Shown one piece after another: positions 1 through 13,420 of a stretch of DNA of 64,000 nt (position 1 is the stretch's first letter; every line of letters starts with the position of its first letter). Position numbers and translations under genes: made by a program. Source of the DNA: Synchiropus splendidus (taxonomy: Eukaryota > Chordata > Actinopteri > Syngnathiformes > Callionymidae). The notes beneath the pieces were generated by a model. The model did not search any database, was not told the DNA's origin, and worked only from the letters and a program-made list of their open reading frames with translations. Location of the stretch: the NCBI RefSeq assembly GCF_027744825.2, contig NC_071345.1, positions 17,826,001 to 17,890,000 of the forward strand. The letters run 5' to 3'.

Positions 1-764
1 AAAGCAAAACAATATGAGGCCAATCAAGAGACCACTGCTGTGGCTCTCCCTCTGCTAATGAAGGCACTTTGAAAAGGTAATCTAATTCACCAGCAGCAAT
101 TAAGGATGGAAGCGCATTGTCACTGTCAATTATTTGCTCCTTCACTCAACTTGGACGACACTGACGCTGCCTGACACACAGTACTGTCGGACAAATCAAC
201 TCCATCAGTCAAGCAGAGATCCAGCGCTCCAGCTCATGACGGCGCCCAAACCTGCAGTCCTCCAGTCATGGACTGACACAAGTGGGTTTGCCCAGCACCA
301 ATTACAACGCAGCAAGCAAGGAGTCCAAATATGATGGTAATATGGGAGAAATGTTCTGTTCAGGGCAATGTTAAGCCTTTATTTTTCAATGACTCTCCAG
401 CCAGTGTTGAATCATGCAGCATCTGATGAAACGTATCTGCTATGATACTGAGCTAGGACTGCACCAGTATCAACCTCTGTGCACGTGCCATGTCATGGTC
501 TTCATTTGTCGCTTACAATGCCATCTACAAACCTGGCACATGCACAGCAGCGTTTTCAGTGTTTTATTTGTGTAGACGCCACTGGTTCCTTTTGTGCGGG
601 GCACTTTTGAAACCAGCAGGACAGACAGAGTGGGATTTCATCGGTTCCTCTTGTGACCTCCTATAACTGATAGAATTTACATGAAAATGTGGTATAGTTC
701 ACTAGTAACTCTAGTGTGTCACTAGTGTCTAAAATAGTTATAATTAACAAATAACATTTTGATC

Positions 765-1202
765 GGAACCTTCCCAACACCGGGGACCGGTACTGGTCCG
801 TGAATCAATTGGTCGCACAAGTAATGATTAATTATTTCTGTTTTATGTATTATCTGAGTTTGAATGATCTTTTATTTTGAAAAAAAAACTTGAAAAACGG
901 CATGATTGTCTTGGTTAAGCCTGAGTCACTTGAGGGCCAAAATGTAATCCATAAGGCAGTGAAGAGACAGGACAAGAGCCCACGACTTCAAAGAAGAAGA
1001 ACGCCTTTAACAGACAATAGCAGGAGTCGTACGTTGAAATATGGATTTATCACGGTTGGTGATTCCCACTTGCCAAGCACACAAACATGGAGAGACCTTA
1101 TCTGATGGTTCAAAGTGGCAACTTCATAACCCCCGGCCACATTCAAATGGTCAAGTGTAGACCGGACCGCAGTGATAAAAAGGTTGGGAGACCACTGGTG
1201 TA
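765..1202. mobile_element. hAT-like relic
   Basis: The left side reads cccaacaccggggaccggtactggtccgtg-like sequence. The right side, inverted, reads ccaacctttttatcactg followed by cggtccgg. Both resemble the 'proximity of ggttcccaacctt and ccacggaccgg' ends of common teleost hAT elements. No clear target duplication; strongly decayed. Limits are approximate. Confidence 0.4.
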
Positions 1203-3842
1203 ATACTTTGACATTAGCAAAGTGGACTACTGCATCCGATGGTAGCCTTAAACTTTGACATAAAAAGCTTTAAATTCAAGCACGTTCCACCTTCTGCGGC
1301 ATAACTATCATAGCTGTGGGCAGCGTGTTGTTCTACATGTCTACCGGCCAATTTAAAGGCTCTTCTTTAAAGGCAGTTCAGGACTTCCTGACAGCACAGT
1401 CAGTTGCGAGGAGAGCGACATACTGGGTTATAAATGGCAACTGGCATCCAATGTAATTCAGTGAAGTGAGCTTCCATGCATCTCCCATCCCAGGATGTGA
1501 TGCATTATTCACACCCCCTGCCTGGAAGGTTTTTTAACTCCATTGAAACACCTGTGCTCCAACATGGAACATGGAAAGCTGCCTTTGCCGCCAGCATAGG
1601 ACACAAAAGTACACTTTCCTAATGTCACTACTTTAGGCCATGGGAGTGGGGAAGGGTTGCATTATCACAAACATCAATACGCTTGTGTATCAACTGTACC
1701 AAGCAATGCTTAACATCATAAAATTCCGCTTTACATGATCCATGATTACACATCTAATCCCGTCCAGTCAGGATCCAAATAGAGCTCAGTGAATGAGTGT
1801 CGACAGACTCTGAAAAGAGTGTACTTGTCACTGTCTTCACTACACTGTCCACTGCAATTAAAGGAATAGCGTCGGCTGCAGACGCATCAGGGGAGCTGGT
1901 CTCTCTAGTTAGCGGCTCGAAGGGGGGCAAGAACAGAGATGATGTTTATTAAGACCCACTGCTGTGACGTGACTGTCACAGGGAGCTTGGAATCAGCCAT
2001 ACGCAGCCAAGACCTGCCGTCGCACGCAGATGATTTCCAGCATATACTGTAATAAGTACGACGTAGAGAAACAGACGCACCCTCTTGTAATTTCAACTTT
2101 ACACATAGCGCTGTTATCAGGCCATCAAGCTATGGTTGTGGTGTTGCTTGTGTCATCACAACATACTATTTTGTTCATGTTGTTTGGGTGATAAAAAAAA
2201 TTCAGCCCCCAAATTTTTGGTGCATCCCGACTCTACGTTTCATTTTCTGTGTTTTTCTTTTTTTCATCAAGAGATTAAACAAACACAGACATCATGCATC
2301 ACTGAAGAGCTCAGTCAGAACCACGTGAGGCAGCTCACCATGCAGAGAACAGCAGCTGGTGTTGACTAACAGCCCTGGAGGGTCTATGGCCTCCACAGCC
2401 CCAACTAAGCAGGAGCACTGGGGAGGACTGGGAGATGGAAGGGATGCTGGAAGCTAAATGGGGTGAGCGGTTAAGCCTTGTTGGTTACGGTGTTGGCAGG
2501 ATGTCCAAAGGACGGAGGGAGGCATCACAGATCCAACTGCACACCTTAAAGTGAGAAATACAGTTATTGATTCCTCAAGTTTGCTTACGATCAAAATGTC
2601 ATACTTTATTAAGCCAACAACACAAAGGTTATTCTCTATAAACCGTGGAAAGAGAAACACCACTGCAGCTGGCATGTGACACTATGAATCAATAATGGAC
2701 CCGAAAATATGGGTTTCACATGCCTTCTGCTTCTCTTTCACGCCAGAAGCACATATTCATGCAGCCCTCGTGCACAATTACGATTTGAATTTTAAAGTTT
2801 AAAGTTTATATTCTAATAATGATAAGTAATGCTCATTTAACAGTATTTGTTGTCCGTCAAAATGAAAAAAAAACATTCAAGAAAATACCTTGTAATAAAG
2901 TAATTTTAAAATCATACTTGCATGTTTTGCCCCGAGCGCTGTTGCCAAGATATTCACGACTTATGAAAAGGCATCCCATTATTTATGGAAAAGGTAATTA
3001 CATTTCACCGTTTCTCAATATTTGTAACAAAATCTAAATTTCCTTCAAGATTCATTTTTTTCTGCTGTCTGACTTCACAGTCATAGGAAAGAATGTGGCC
3101 CCTTAGGAAATGTAATTGCCCATCGCTGATCTACACTAAAGATAATATGACAGCTTGGTTTCTGTGGCGTCGTGAGTTCAGCATTGTCTGGCTGAAGACC
3201 AGCCTTGAAGCCATTGGTAATAATCTGCTCATCATCCAGCTATGATGCTCAAATGCCCATTAACTTTCAGCAGTGGACGGACTAAGCATTGATACTGAGA
3301 TTGTGATGCTGACACGAAGGAACGAAGGCTATAGCGTCGACGTCTAACAAGGCAGGAGGTCATATTGTTATGGGTGAGGAATGGTCATCTCACCAAACTG
3401 TACGAGGGTCTCACAAGTTCCAGTGCAAATCCACCAAGAAAGTGTGTGCTCCATTCAACAACTCTGAATCCGGACAATAACTGATCGTTCTTCATTTAAA
3501 TAACCTCGAACCATCTTCCGCCGCCTGCACTACGAATCCATTTCATCCAAATGTAATAAAAGCCAAAAGTACAAGTTGTAATTTTTACAATATTTTGCCA
3601 TAACCCAACGGAGCAACTGAACGAAAGCATCTACTCTATCTCTGCTCTCCTCCGCCATCTTCAGTTACCCCCCCACCCCCTACCCCTTTCACCCTCCTAC
3701 TCTCTCCATTTCAATATTGAAGAGAGTTTTATTAAGGGCTAGACTCCGGTGTGTTGAGGCGCTCTCGGTAATTTTCCTACAAAGTGCTTTAATCCATCAC
3801 ACAGCCAACATGTGGCCTTTGGAGCCATACATCATCTCAGCT

Positions 3843-3850
3843 CAGAGAGA

Positions 3851-3892
<42 letters not shown>
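3843..3892. repeat. (GA)n microsatellite
   Basis: About 24 GA units with one interruption. It produces artificial Arg/Glu-rich open frames. Confidence 0.95.
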
Positions 3893-4324
3893 GAAAAAAA
3901 AGAAAAGTCCAACAATTCCACACCTCTCCTTCGACGTCCTCCTCCACACCTTCTCCTGCTCCACGAGGGAAACCACATCCAGGGTGCCCTCTCTGCATTC
4001 CTTATGTATGAGCGTAGAGGAGTAGGGTGGGAGAGGGGCGTCACACGTTAAGCAAAGAGATAGAGCGAAAATGAAAGTGATGGAGATAGGCTTGAGTGAA
4101 TGAGTGAGTGAATGAGTGTGTGAAGCTGAGCGAGAGAAAGAAAGAGATAAGGAAAATGGAGAAAAGCTCAGCGGAATGAATGAAATTGGGACAAAAGTAG
4201 GTGATAGGAAGGCGGCGTCAGTGTATGTGAGAGTGTGTGCTGTGAATACTTCATAGTCCAGGTGTGTTCATCTCCGCCTGCATGAGGGAATAGAAATGGG
4301 TAGAGGAGTGGAGGTGTAAGGGGT

Positions 4325-4620
4325 GGTGAATTACCCAGCATGCAGTTGGCGCGGCATTGCCCTTTGTGCAGCCCTCGTCCAACACCAACCTCCATTTCAC
4401 TCACTCGCCTTGCCTCTGCTGAGAAGTAACGGTGAACCCTCTGCCCCTTGACTAATGGAATGGGCCCTGGCTGCAAACCATTAGAGGATTGGTGTCCCTT
4501 TGGGCGCCCCTGGGTGCACTGTGCGATGGAAAAAGGAGACGAAGGAGGACATGTTGGCCTTTTTCTCAGTGCAGACACACACCTGCTCATGATACCACAC
4601 GGTTCCACTTCAGGAAGAGC
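4325..4620. promoter_or_regulatory. Candidate conserved non-coding element (intergenic)
   Basis: Non-repetitive, higher GC than its surroundings. Contains acccagcatgcagttggcgcgg and ggctgcaaaccattagagg. A 146-codon minus-strand frame crosses it but has no recognisable protein character. Low confidence. Confidence 0.2.
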
Positions 4621-7600
4621 ATGATATTTTGTCTTAGAAGTTCAAACATTATCAGCGGCTTTAAATTCTTCTTGAAATTAAGGCAAACTATACAGTCTAT
4701 AGCATTTTGTACATGTGAATTTGGATCACTGCGACGTAGCTTGTTGTAAATATTAACTTATTGTACATATGAACTAAATGCAAAACAACTCAGTTACGCT
4801 CTTCTCTCAGGCACGTTTCAACCCCAAAATAAGACAAAACACAGTCTGTAACACAACAAGGTTGAAATGAAGCACAAGCTCAACAAGCATCATGCTATTT
4901 CCTCGTTGTGTGAAAGAGTGCAAGTTACATCACAGTAGTGGTGCACATTATGTTGCCACACAGTCTCATGTTGTCCTTCAAAAACTGAATTATCTTAACA
5001 GATTTACAGTGACATTCTTCATTTTTCAAACACAGTCGGCCATAGCTAATAGAGCCCCTGTGCTCCAAACTTAGTTTGCCACAACCTCAAATAAATAAAG
5101 AATGTAATGTTAGTAAACTCAAGAAAACAACACAGGCAAAGCTGCTCGATAGGATCATGATAGGTTCAGTCTGTAGCCAGTGCTGCGCAGGGACAGACTG
5201 GCATAGGCTGCCATTGTGTGCCAAACACCTCTCTGTCCACCACTGTGATGCACATTCACACAGGGCAATGTGGGTTAAGTGTCCTGTCCGACGACAGCAA
5301 CTAGATTGGAGTGGAATTAGAACCAACAACCCTGAACAACCACCTGTGCAAAATCTATACCACCTTAGATCTGGGGGATGATGTTTAACCATGCCACACA
5401 CCTTAGACTTTACAAGCTTCGATCATATCCTGGACTTGTTAATGACTTGTAAAGGAATACCAAATACATTTCAAGGAAGACGCTCAATGAAACTGACTCC
5501 AGATCAGTGGTGTGATTTCATTCTCCTTGATAAATCCAGTTCCTTCCTCAATTACATCTGCTTCAGCCGGATGAAAAAACACCTCCAGTGTACACAGCAA
5601 GGTGGGGTGGTGTTCCACTGTGCTGGTTGGGGATTGAATCTCATGATGAGCTGATAGCACGCAGGCAGACAGCAAGCCAAGCTGTGCTCTGGTAATGTTA
5701 TGCTAATGAAATGGTAATCTGCCGGCAGTATTCCTCCTCAGTGAAAAGATGGAGAGTCTGGACGGGCTTCTTCTATTGGTTCAAGACCGGGGACTAGGTG
5801 ATGTCAGAGTTGAAAAATAAAAACCGACACACACATACACATATATTTGGAGTTTGGTGCCACTTCGCAAAAATTCTACTCGATCTGGGTTTAAATAAAT
5901 ACAATGCAATATATCAGTGTAATCTTACTGTAATCGGATTTGCAAAGTCTTAAGTAAGCAAGAAATAATACCTATAAACCATGCGGTCTCATGTGAGGCG
6001 GCTTAAAATCATAGCTGTGATCTGAGTCTGTCAGCTTCTGAAGCCATCACAGTATTATAAGCACTCTTCTGAAAGTCACACACTCTTGTTGTAGATGACC
6101 ATCTTTTTCAGTTGCCTCAAATAAGGGTCATCTACGCTTCCTTTGCTCTCAATCGTACCTCACCAAAGAACAATGTTGGTCTGCTCTGCAGCCTGAAGAT
6201 GTGTTGTTTATATAGTTTATTTTCTTCATGTATATAACACCACCGTGGAACACGGCATTCTGACCATTTCAGAGGCTTTGCGATGTTTCATATTTCATGC
6301 TGGAGAACAGGACAACACACTTTCTGGAGTTGTTCAGTCCATTTTGTACGTCTAGGTTTTGGCACACACAGTCGTGCGACACACTGTCATTGCTATTCAT
6401 TTGGCACCTAAAACTCATTTTAATTGACTGATTTCAATGAGAAAAGAGAGACAGAAGAGGCATACGGAAACACTACATTGGTCCATGGGTCTTTGGCGAT
6501 GTCTTAGGCGAACAGACAACACCTTATATTATTGGCGCCGATCTGCAAATAGGTAGATTCGGGCTTCACCACTTTCACTCAGTTCCAGTTTTAGGTTGTT
6601 ACTTATCAAAGGCAAGTTTAGGGAACGTATTTTGTTGGTCTGAAGAAACACATCACATCACAGGACCGTAAGCAATATTGCCAATTTCGCCAATATACGC
6701 CAATATATATTCCACAAAAAAAGATCTAACTCTAATCTTACTTTTTACAACATTAGCTCTGTGGCTATCTTTCTAGAAATGCATAGAAAAAAAGAAAGAG
6801 AATAACCCACATCTTCACTTTATCATCAAAACTAGTGAGTTGAATTGAAGCTCTTTGCTACATCGACTCCTTCATAGAGGTATCAGTGCCACCCCTGTTA
6901 CTGAGGCCACGCTACTCGATAATTCGGTTCGCTCTCTACTGCAATGAAAACGGGTCAAAACTGCTGCTGTAAGAGTCTGCAGCTGAATCAAGCTCACCAC
7001 AGTCCAACTAATCTCTGTGTGAAAACATGGCCATAGTGTGACTAGAAAATATCCTCCAGCTGTCAGAACTTTGATAAAATTGCAGCTATCTTTAAATATT
7101 CCCAAAGTAGAAACACAGGCGACATGAAGGAATCATCTGGATGGCTGAGACACAATGAAAAAAAAACAATAAAAGAACAACACGCAAAGGCGTCAGAGAC
7201 ACTTGGAAAGGAGCGCTGCATCAGTGTGAATCCTGTGAATATGTCCATAAAGACATCATCATGTTGGCTATTTGCTTTCGTTAGTCTTTGTATTTTACAC
7301 CCACAAAATGAACACGTCAAGTGTCTGCGACGCGAAGACATGATGACACTCTGTTGGATGGCGTGCACTAAATCAAAGACACCAACAATATGTTGAGTGC
7401 CAGCACGGAGACATTTGATTCCCATTCCACTCATGCTGCATTACTAGTGGAACGCCAGCAGACATCACAATCCTCCCTAGCTGGCGCTGGGCTTGTCTCG
7501 CTTTTCATTCCACTTCAATGTTTTCAAGAAGACGGAATTGTGAAGCGCCGACTTCCCCTTGATACCCCCGGTATTTGCTGTACACAAATCACTGGTGACA

Positions 7601-9189
7601 CAATTAAAACGCTTTGGACTTGACAAAGGCGATTTAGTGTCGGTGACATTTAGCGTCAGCTGCCAGCCACAGACAGGTAAAAGAAGCCAGTCAGCAGATT
7701 GCCCTTCAGGGGGCTAAAAGTGGGGGTTGTGCGAGGCTCAGCACTGGATACAGGCACCTTATTATCCAACAAACCAAATGCACATCCGGAACAAAAGGGC
7801 CACAACCTTTGCAGCACTCTCAGCGTGTATCAGACCTGATCATCATGCACACACAAGGACATCTTCTTTGAAAATATTCAGAGCATTTTTACCATGAGAC
7901 TCAACGTACTAGTTAAGGGAAATGTTTTACAGTGAAGAGGCGTATTCATTTTAATGGAGGATGAGTGGAGTAAAGGGCTGGCATGTAGGATCAAGGTACC
8001 GATACATGTCCATTGCTTGCGATAACAGCACGGCCTTGGTAGTGCCTTGCTCACTTCGTATCCAAGAGGGATGCTCTTCCGCTCCAGTTCTGTTGTGTAG
8101 ACTTGTGAATTTCTTCTCAAGCCCATGACCAGTCAATGTTCTGCATTTTCTAAGGGGTGTGGCACTGCATAAGCAGTAGAGAAAGATGCTACTAAGGGAG
8201 GGACGGCACAACTCCTTGATGGGATATAGCGAAGAGGAGCATGGCAGAGGTTGATAGGCACATGGGGAGTGCGTTCAATTTGAACATACTGTATGCACAC
8301 CTGGCCAAAAAACAAATTGCTACAGGTAAGGGCCATCTATTGTGTAAGGTTTGCACTGAAGACACATCAATTGCCTAAATACACTGAATGACCAGGGTGG
8401 CTGGGAGAAGGTAGCATGTGGCGTCTTTACCGGGTCTTCCACAAATGAAACAGGCTGTAGATCCCTCGCGGCCACACAGACCCGGTCACTTTGAATTATC
8501 AGTGTTTGTGCTGGTTCCGTTGTTCCAGGAGCAGTTGCAGGCGTTGGCCTTCCCAGATAAAAACACTGCATTGTTTTGTTTTTTTTTTGTTTCTTTTAAC
8601 AGCTACAATTTTCCTTGTTTTTCTCTTACAATTTGTTCCTTCGGGGGTTACGGTCAGCCGCCGTAAAGCATTAACTCCCGTCCCACCTGATCCCAACACC
8701 TCCTTTTGAACGTCACGTGGAAGGAGAAACATTTGACGCCTTGGGAGGGAAAACACGTTGGGTCAGCGACGCCAATCATCAATACAAGCTTGAAGAAACC
8801 GTCATGCAAAACAACTACATCTTTTGAAGATGTAGCAGCTTATCACAATGTTAACAATGTCACGATATGCCACATGTGTGATAAAGCTAAAGGTAGTACA
8901 GGGAGTAATATACTGTACACTGTGTAGACAACTCTCTTTAGTTTGACTTGACTGAAGATCATCTTTCATGTTTATATTCAATGTGCAACAAGATACAATG
9001 CCAGAATGTGTGCCACCCGACACCGAAAAAATGAGATTTCATCACTTAAATATTTTTACACAGAAATATAATTTCGGTTAAAAACTGCCATCTCAAGAAA
9101 GAATGTAAATATCCAGTCTGGGTTATAATATTAGGGACAATATGCAAAGGGGAGACAGAGGGACAGACTGTCCAATACGCTCCTGGTAA
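4621..9189. other. Intergenic, no gene recognised
   Basis: AT-rich; one SINE-like fragment near 5,205. A unique segment at about 7,420-7,690 has somewhat higher GC and could be regulatory, but nothing specific supports it. Confidence 0.55.
5205..5380 (-). repeat. SINE-like or dispersed repeat fragment
   Basis: Contains gggcaatgtgggttaagtgtcctgtccgacgacagcaac and ggaattagaaccaacaaccctg. This layout (a 'common to fall back on' sentence of fish repeats: hydrophobic-free, tRNA-like tail with gaaccaacaaccct) is typical of teleost short interspersed repeats. Limits approximate. Confidence 0.4.
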
Positions 9190-9480
9190 AGGTCAAAGAG
9201 ATGTTTTATTCATGAGCCAGGCAGCGGCAGCAGCAGCAGGGCCAAGGTTGAAATGAGCATCCTCTCTCCCCAGAGCCAACGCCGCACGCGCCAAGGCCAG
9301 CACACTTATCAATAAGGACCGCACGCCACCACCATCATTTATCAATAACCACAAATCAGGATTTTCTGATGGCTTGACGGTCAGTAAATCATTTAAGAAA
9401 ATGCGGGATAAAATAAAACGCTACGTTATCTGCATTAAATAAATGCAGAATCCGACGGCGGCTGACAAGTAATTTGTCAT
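9190..9480. promoter_or_regulatory. Candidate conserved non-coding element (intergenic)
   Basis: A GC-richer block in AT-rich DNA without open frame or repeat character. It contains repeated ttatcaata cores (9,307 and 9,341), tcagtaaatcatttaag and cattaaataaatgcag, a homeodomain/ONECUT-like flavour. Conservation itself cannot be seen from one sequence. Confidence 0.3.
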
Positions 9481-10440
9481 CCACAAGATTTCATCTTCTA
9501 CAATTTACATGCGCAAAAAAAGCGACACGCAATGTTTAAAAACATAAATCTATATTCAGCGTGTTTTCGCTCAAGGTCGCTCAATATATGACATAGTAAT
9601 AAGTAATCATAAATTGTACAGCCATTAAACAACAATGTACCACAATGGCTTGAGCAAAGCTTCCATTTCATCTGAGTTGCTCCAAAACCAGAAGTCTTTA
9701 AAGTCCTCAACATGACAGAGCACAGCAGGGACCCGTGTCACCTGATAAGGCTTATTACCTTTTAAATTGTCCTGACTTTAACTCTTCTATAAAAGCACCT
9801 TCCAAATCTCTCTAAACCCCAGCTTTCGTCTTTGAAGTACTTCTTCTGAAAAAGAACATACTGCACTGAAGCACTGTGTTTCGAACAACGTTGAGGAGGA
9901 AGTCAATCCTCCAGCCAACGCAGCAACATCTACAGATGCTAGCACGAAGGCAACACATGAGAAACCTTATAAATGAACTGTCAGTAGGTATTACACTGTG
10001 CCTCATCCACCCAAATCAATTCACGCACTACAGGACGTTTTGATTCATGCTTTTATTCCAAATGGCAGATTCATTTTACAATAGCATCTAAATTGCTGTT
10101 AGGTTTTTCAGTCTGACAGCTTTGGTGTATAACATTTTTATTGTCCGTTATGAAACCAGTGTAGATCTACTGGACAACCGTAACAAGAGGAAAAATCAAA
10201 TGACAACAAAATGTCACAAAAAGTAATATTCATAATAAAAAAGAGGAAATAAATGTGAGCACAGAAAGCAAGTGATGAATTTAGTCTTAAAATATAAAAC
10301 TATATCTAACACTAACACTATCATAAGCAACTGAGTTTCATCATGTTTGCATCATATTAGTAATGGAGTTCAGTTCCTCCATTACATATAACACGACTTG
10401 GACAATCTTGATTACAAAGTGTCATTCTATTAAATATTCA

Positions 10441-10532
<92 letters not shown>

Positions 10533-12049
10533 AAATAATATGTAATCAGTAACATTTGCTGAATGGCATTGGTTTATGATGAGAAGGAAATACAACTATA
10601 TATATTAATGAGTTTCAGTGGAAAATAGCCAGGTAAACATTATCATCCTGATCTTACTAGCTCCATACAACAGTTAGTTGATCACTGAATTCAAGTGAAT
10701 TCCACTGAAATAGAAGCAGTGATGTACACTGAGCCCGAGGGTCAAAGCCCATGCAGATGGTGGCTTTGGTTTCACCTGCTTCACTGTTCTTTGTGTGTTT
10801 AATGTTTGCTCTTGCTTCTTTGTTCTGATGAACAAAACTGACCAGAATATAAGGAATAAATGTTTATTTGTTCTGTCACTGTTAAGCAACTATGTGTTAT
10901 TCAGAATGAAAAAAAACTAAGCAAACGTGTGTCAGTTTTATGTGGATCTCAACAGTTACAGTTGTGAACGTGGGAAGGCACCCGGTGCACTGACCTGGCT
11001 CATGAACTCTAGTCTGTAAAGCCCAGCGAAAATCTCGGTTGCTTTCATGTCAGGCTCATTTTCACGGTACAAAGGACTTTGCCATTGGTCCCACGATGCC
11101 CCTGTGTGGTCACCAGATTGATCTGCAGCCAGAATCAGAACAAAAACACATCTTCAACAGACACACATTTAAGAAAGAAGGGAAAAACTGAGCTGAAATA
11201 AATGATTTAAAATCTAATCAGTATACAGTATTAGAAGGAAAATATTTGCCACAATGAAATAATTTGAGTGTCCAGTAAAGAAGTATAAATCAACTGTAAA
11301 AACAATTGCATTGATAGTCTTGTTAAAAAAAAACATGAAATATGATAGATAACCTGCATCTGTTAAGAAGATAACAATGCAAGATGAAAGAAAACAATTC
11401 AATGTAACGCTCAGGTACTGTTGATAACAGGACATTGTGTTCTGGATTACCATTTAAATCCATGAACCTTTTGAAGGATTCCTCTGTGTACAGACATGTC
11501 AGAACTTCAGGTCAGTGAGTTCTGGGACTCTATTGCCACCTACTGAGTCCATTGTAATCAACATTATTTTTAATAGATTAGATTAGTGCTTAAAAACGCA
11601 ACAACTAGCAATGGATAAAAGGTAAATAGATATAATAATGTTCAACAAAATTTGGTGGGAAAAAAATGCAAAACCAGGTTAGCTTCAGTTTTATTTAACG
11701 GTTAGCGGCACAATAAAGCAGACGCCTCCATCTCAACAAATTTTACCTGATAATTGAAGATTTTCATGTTCTCTTCTTAGTAATTAAACTGTATTTTATT
11801 CAAAGAAACGTGGTACAGCAAACAGGTTCCGATATGGCCTTAAAAGCCCTTAAAAAGTAGCGGGGCAGTGGCCCTTTTTTTGCAGGTGTGGTCACATGAC
11901 GCTGTTACAAGCTGCACAAGAAGCAATACGACACTTCAGTTACCATGACAGTGGCGTACACATGATACCAAAACCAAACAAGGACGCTTAGTAACGTCAT
12001 CATGCCGCTTTAGATTTGACTGCAGGTTATTTTAATTTTCTGTATTCCT
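9481..12049. other. Intergenic, no gene recognised
   Basis: AT-rich DNA with the (AT)n microsatellite at 10,444. No coding or RNA gene signal seen. Confidence 0.6.
10444..10529. repeat. (AT)n microsatellite
   Basis: About 43 uninterrupted AT units. Self-complementary, so able to extrude a cruciform. Confidence 0.97.
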
Positions 12050-12620
12050 CACAGAGAGATGCAGCATCCCACCACAACAGCCTCTGATCTGGCCCCGGGG
12101 CATAATTAATCACCCACCGTCAATCTATAGGCTTTCTTCAACACATATTTATATTTAATGGACAGATATGTGTCACTCGTGCCCACATAACTTAGTCATA
12201 CTAGACCAAGAAAACATTACAATAATCTGTAAAGTGCAAACACCTACACTGTATCTATTGCAATAACACTCCAAATACCACAGATGTGTGTGTGTGCAGT
12301 GTGGGATTCAGCATCTCACCACTGAGTATTGAACATTGGCATTTGTGAAACAATTTGCCCACAGCCACCTCCTCTGTACTTTTTGCATGAAATCCACAGC
12401 GGCTGCCACCTACAGCGTGTGCGCCACCCACCTGTAGCCAGAGACGGCATGAAGCGTCCAGGAGAAATCTTTCACCCAGTGCGATGAAAGCTAGAACTCT
12501 GGCACCGGGGGCCCTGAGCGAGACAACACACTCTCTCCAGTTCCCAACCCACACGTTTAATCTCCTGGCCTTGATGCAAATGCTTCTGAGAGGAAGAATA
12601 ACAGCAGCACTCTCATTGTG
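12050..12620. promoter_or_regulatory. Candidate conserved non-coding element (intergenic)
   Basis: Two non-repetitive patches: 12,060-12,160 with gcataattaatcaccc, and 12,380-12,620 with a GC-rich part and acgtttaatctcctgg and ttgatgcaaatgc (octamer-like ATGCAAAT at 12,574-12,581). No coding sense. Low confidence. Confidence 0.25.
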
Positions 12621-12860
12621 TGAACCAAGTTCTCTTTGGAAGCCAAACAGCAACTTTATTCTCCTTAATGTCGGAACTTTTCAGTGATGATGGAAGAAGG
12701 GAAAAAAAGTTGTTGATTCACTCCCACAAGCATCAAGTGGATGGACAAGAAGAAAGCAAACTTGAGAATACTGACTGAAGCACCCAGGTGAAAAAAATCC
12801 ACAGAAGAAATGTGACAAATATAGAACCTATAATTACACTCTTGGGATTAAAAGAGAACA

Positions 12861-12922
12861 TCTATCTATCTATCTGTCTGTCTGTCTATCTATCTGTGTT
12901 CTGTCTGTCTATCTATCTGTGT

Positions 12923-12989
<67 letters not shown>

Positions 12990-13009
12990 GTCTATCTATC
13001 TATCTGTGT

Positions 13010-13064
<55 letters not shown>

Positions 13065-13130
13065 GTCTGTCTATCTATCTATCTGTGTTCTATCTATCTA
13101 TCTATCTATCTATTTGTCTCTCTCCGTCTC
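12861..13130. repeat. (ATCT)n tetranucleotide array with higher-order units
   Basis: Roughly 270 bp of TCTA units interrupted four times by the cassette TATCTATCTGTGTTCT. TCTG variants cluster just before each cassette. Confidence 0.95.
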
Positions 13131-13287
13131 TCCATCTTAGGGTTGAAATTTTTCATACCGCAAAATGTAGGAGCACCTCAGAGGCTGCCTAAGATGTACA
13201 TTGATATCGATTTACGATTATGTATTTGATTATACAATACTGTATTGTAGTAAACAGTGACTTCGTATTAATGTCACATTACATCAT

Positions 13288-13420
13288 TTCTCAGGGCCGA
13301 ATCCTTTATTCGTCTCACAATAGGGACATGTCATGTTACAGCAGCATGCCACAGTAGACATTAAAATATACACAAATAAACAATATTCATAAAAGCAGCC
13401 GAGTTGAAAAAAAAACAAAA
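13288..13420 (-). repeat. Dispersed retroposon-like fragment
   Basis: tcctttattcgtctcacaatagggac followed by tgttacagcagca and an A-rich stretch. I recognise this as the end of a common teleost interspersed repeat in reverse orientation. Confidence 0.4.

Larger units (their letters stand above)
1..4324. other. Intergenic, no gene recognised
   Basis: Only short open frames without protein character. Apart from the hAT-like relic at 765-1,202 and the GA repeat at 3,843 I see no structured feature. Confidence 0.6.

Noticed and set aside
4168..4608. 146-codon minus-strand frame
   Set aside because: No recognisable motif, no splice support, ordinary low-complexity composition.
12788..13192. 134-codon frame rich in Leu-Ser-Ile-Tyr
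   Set aside because: Translation of the ATCT repeat array.
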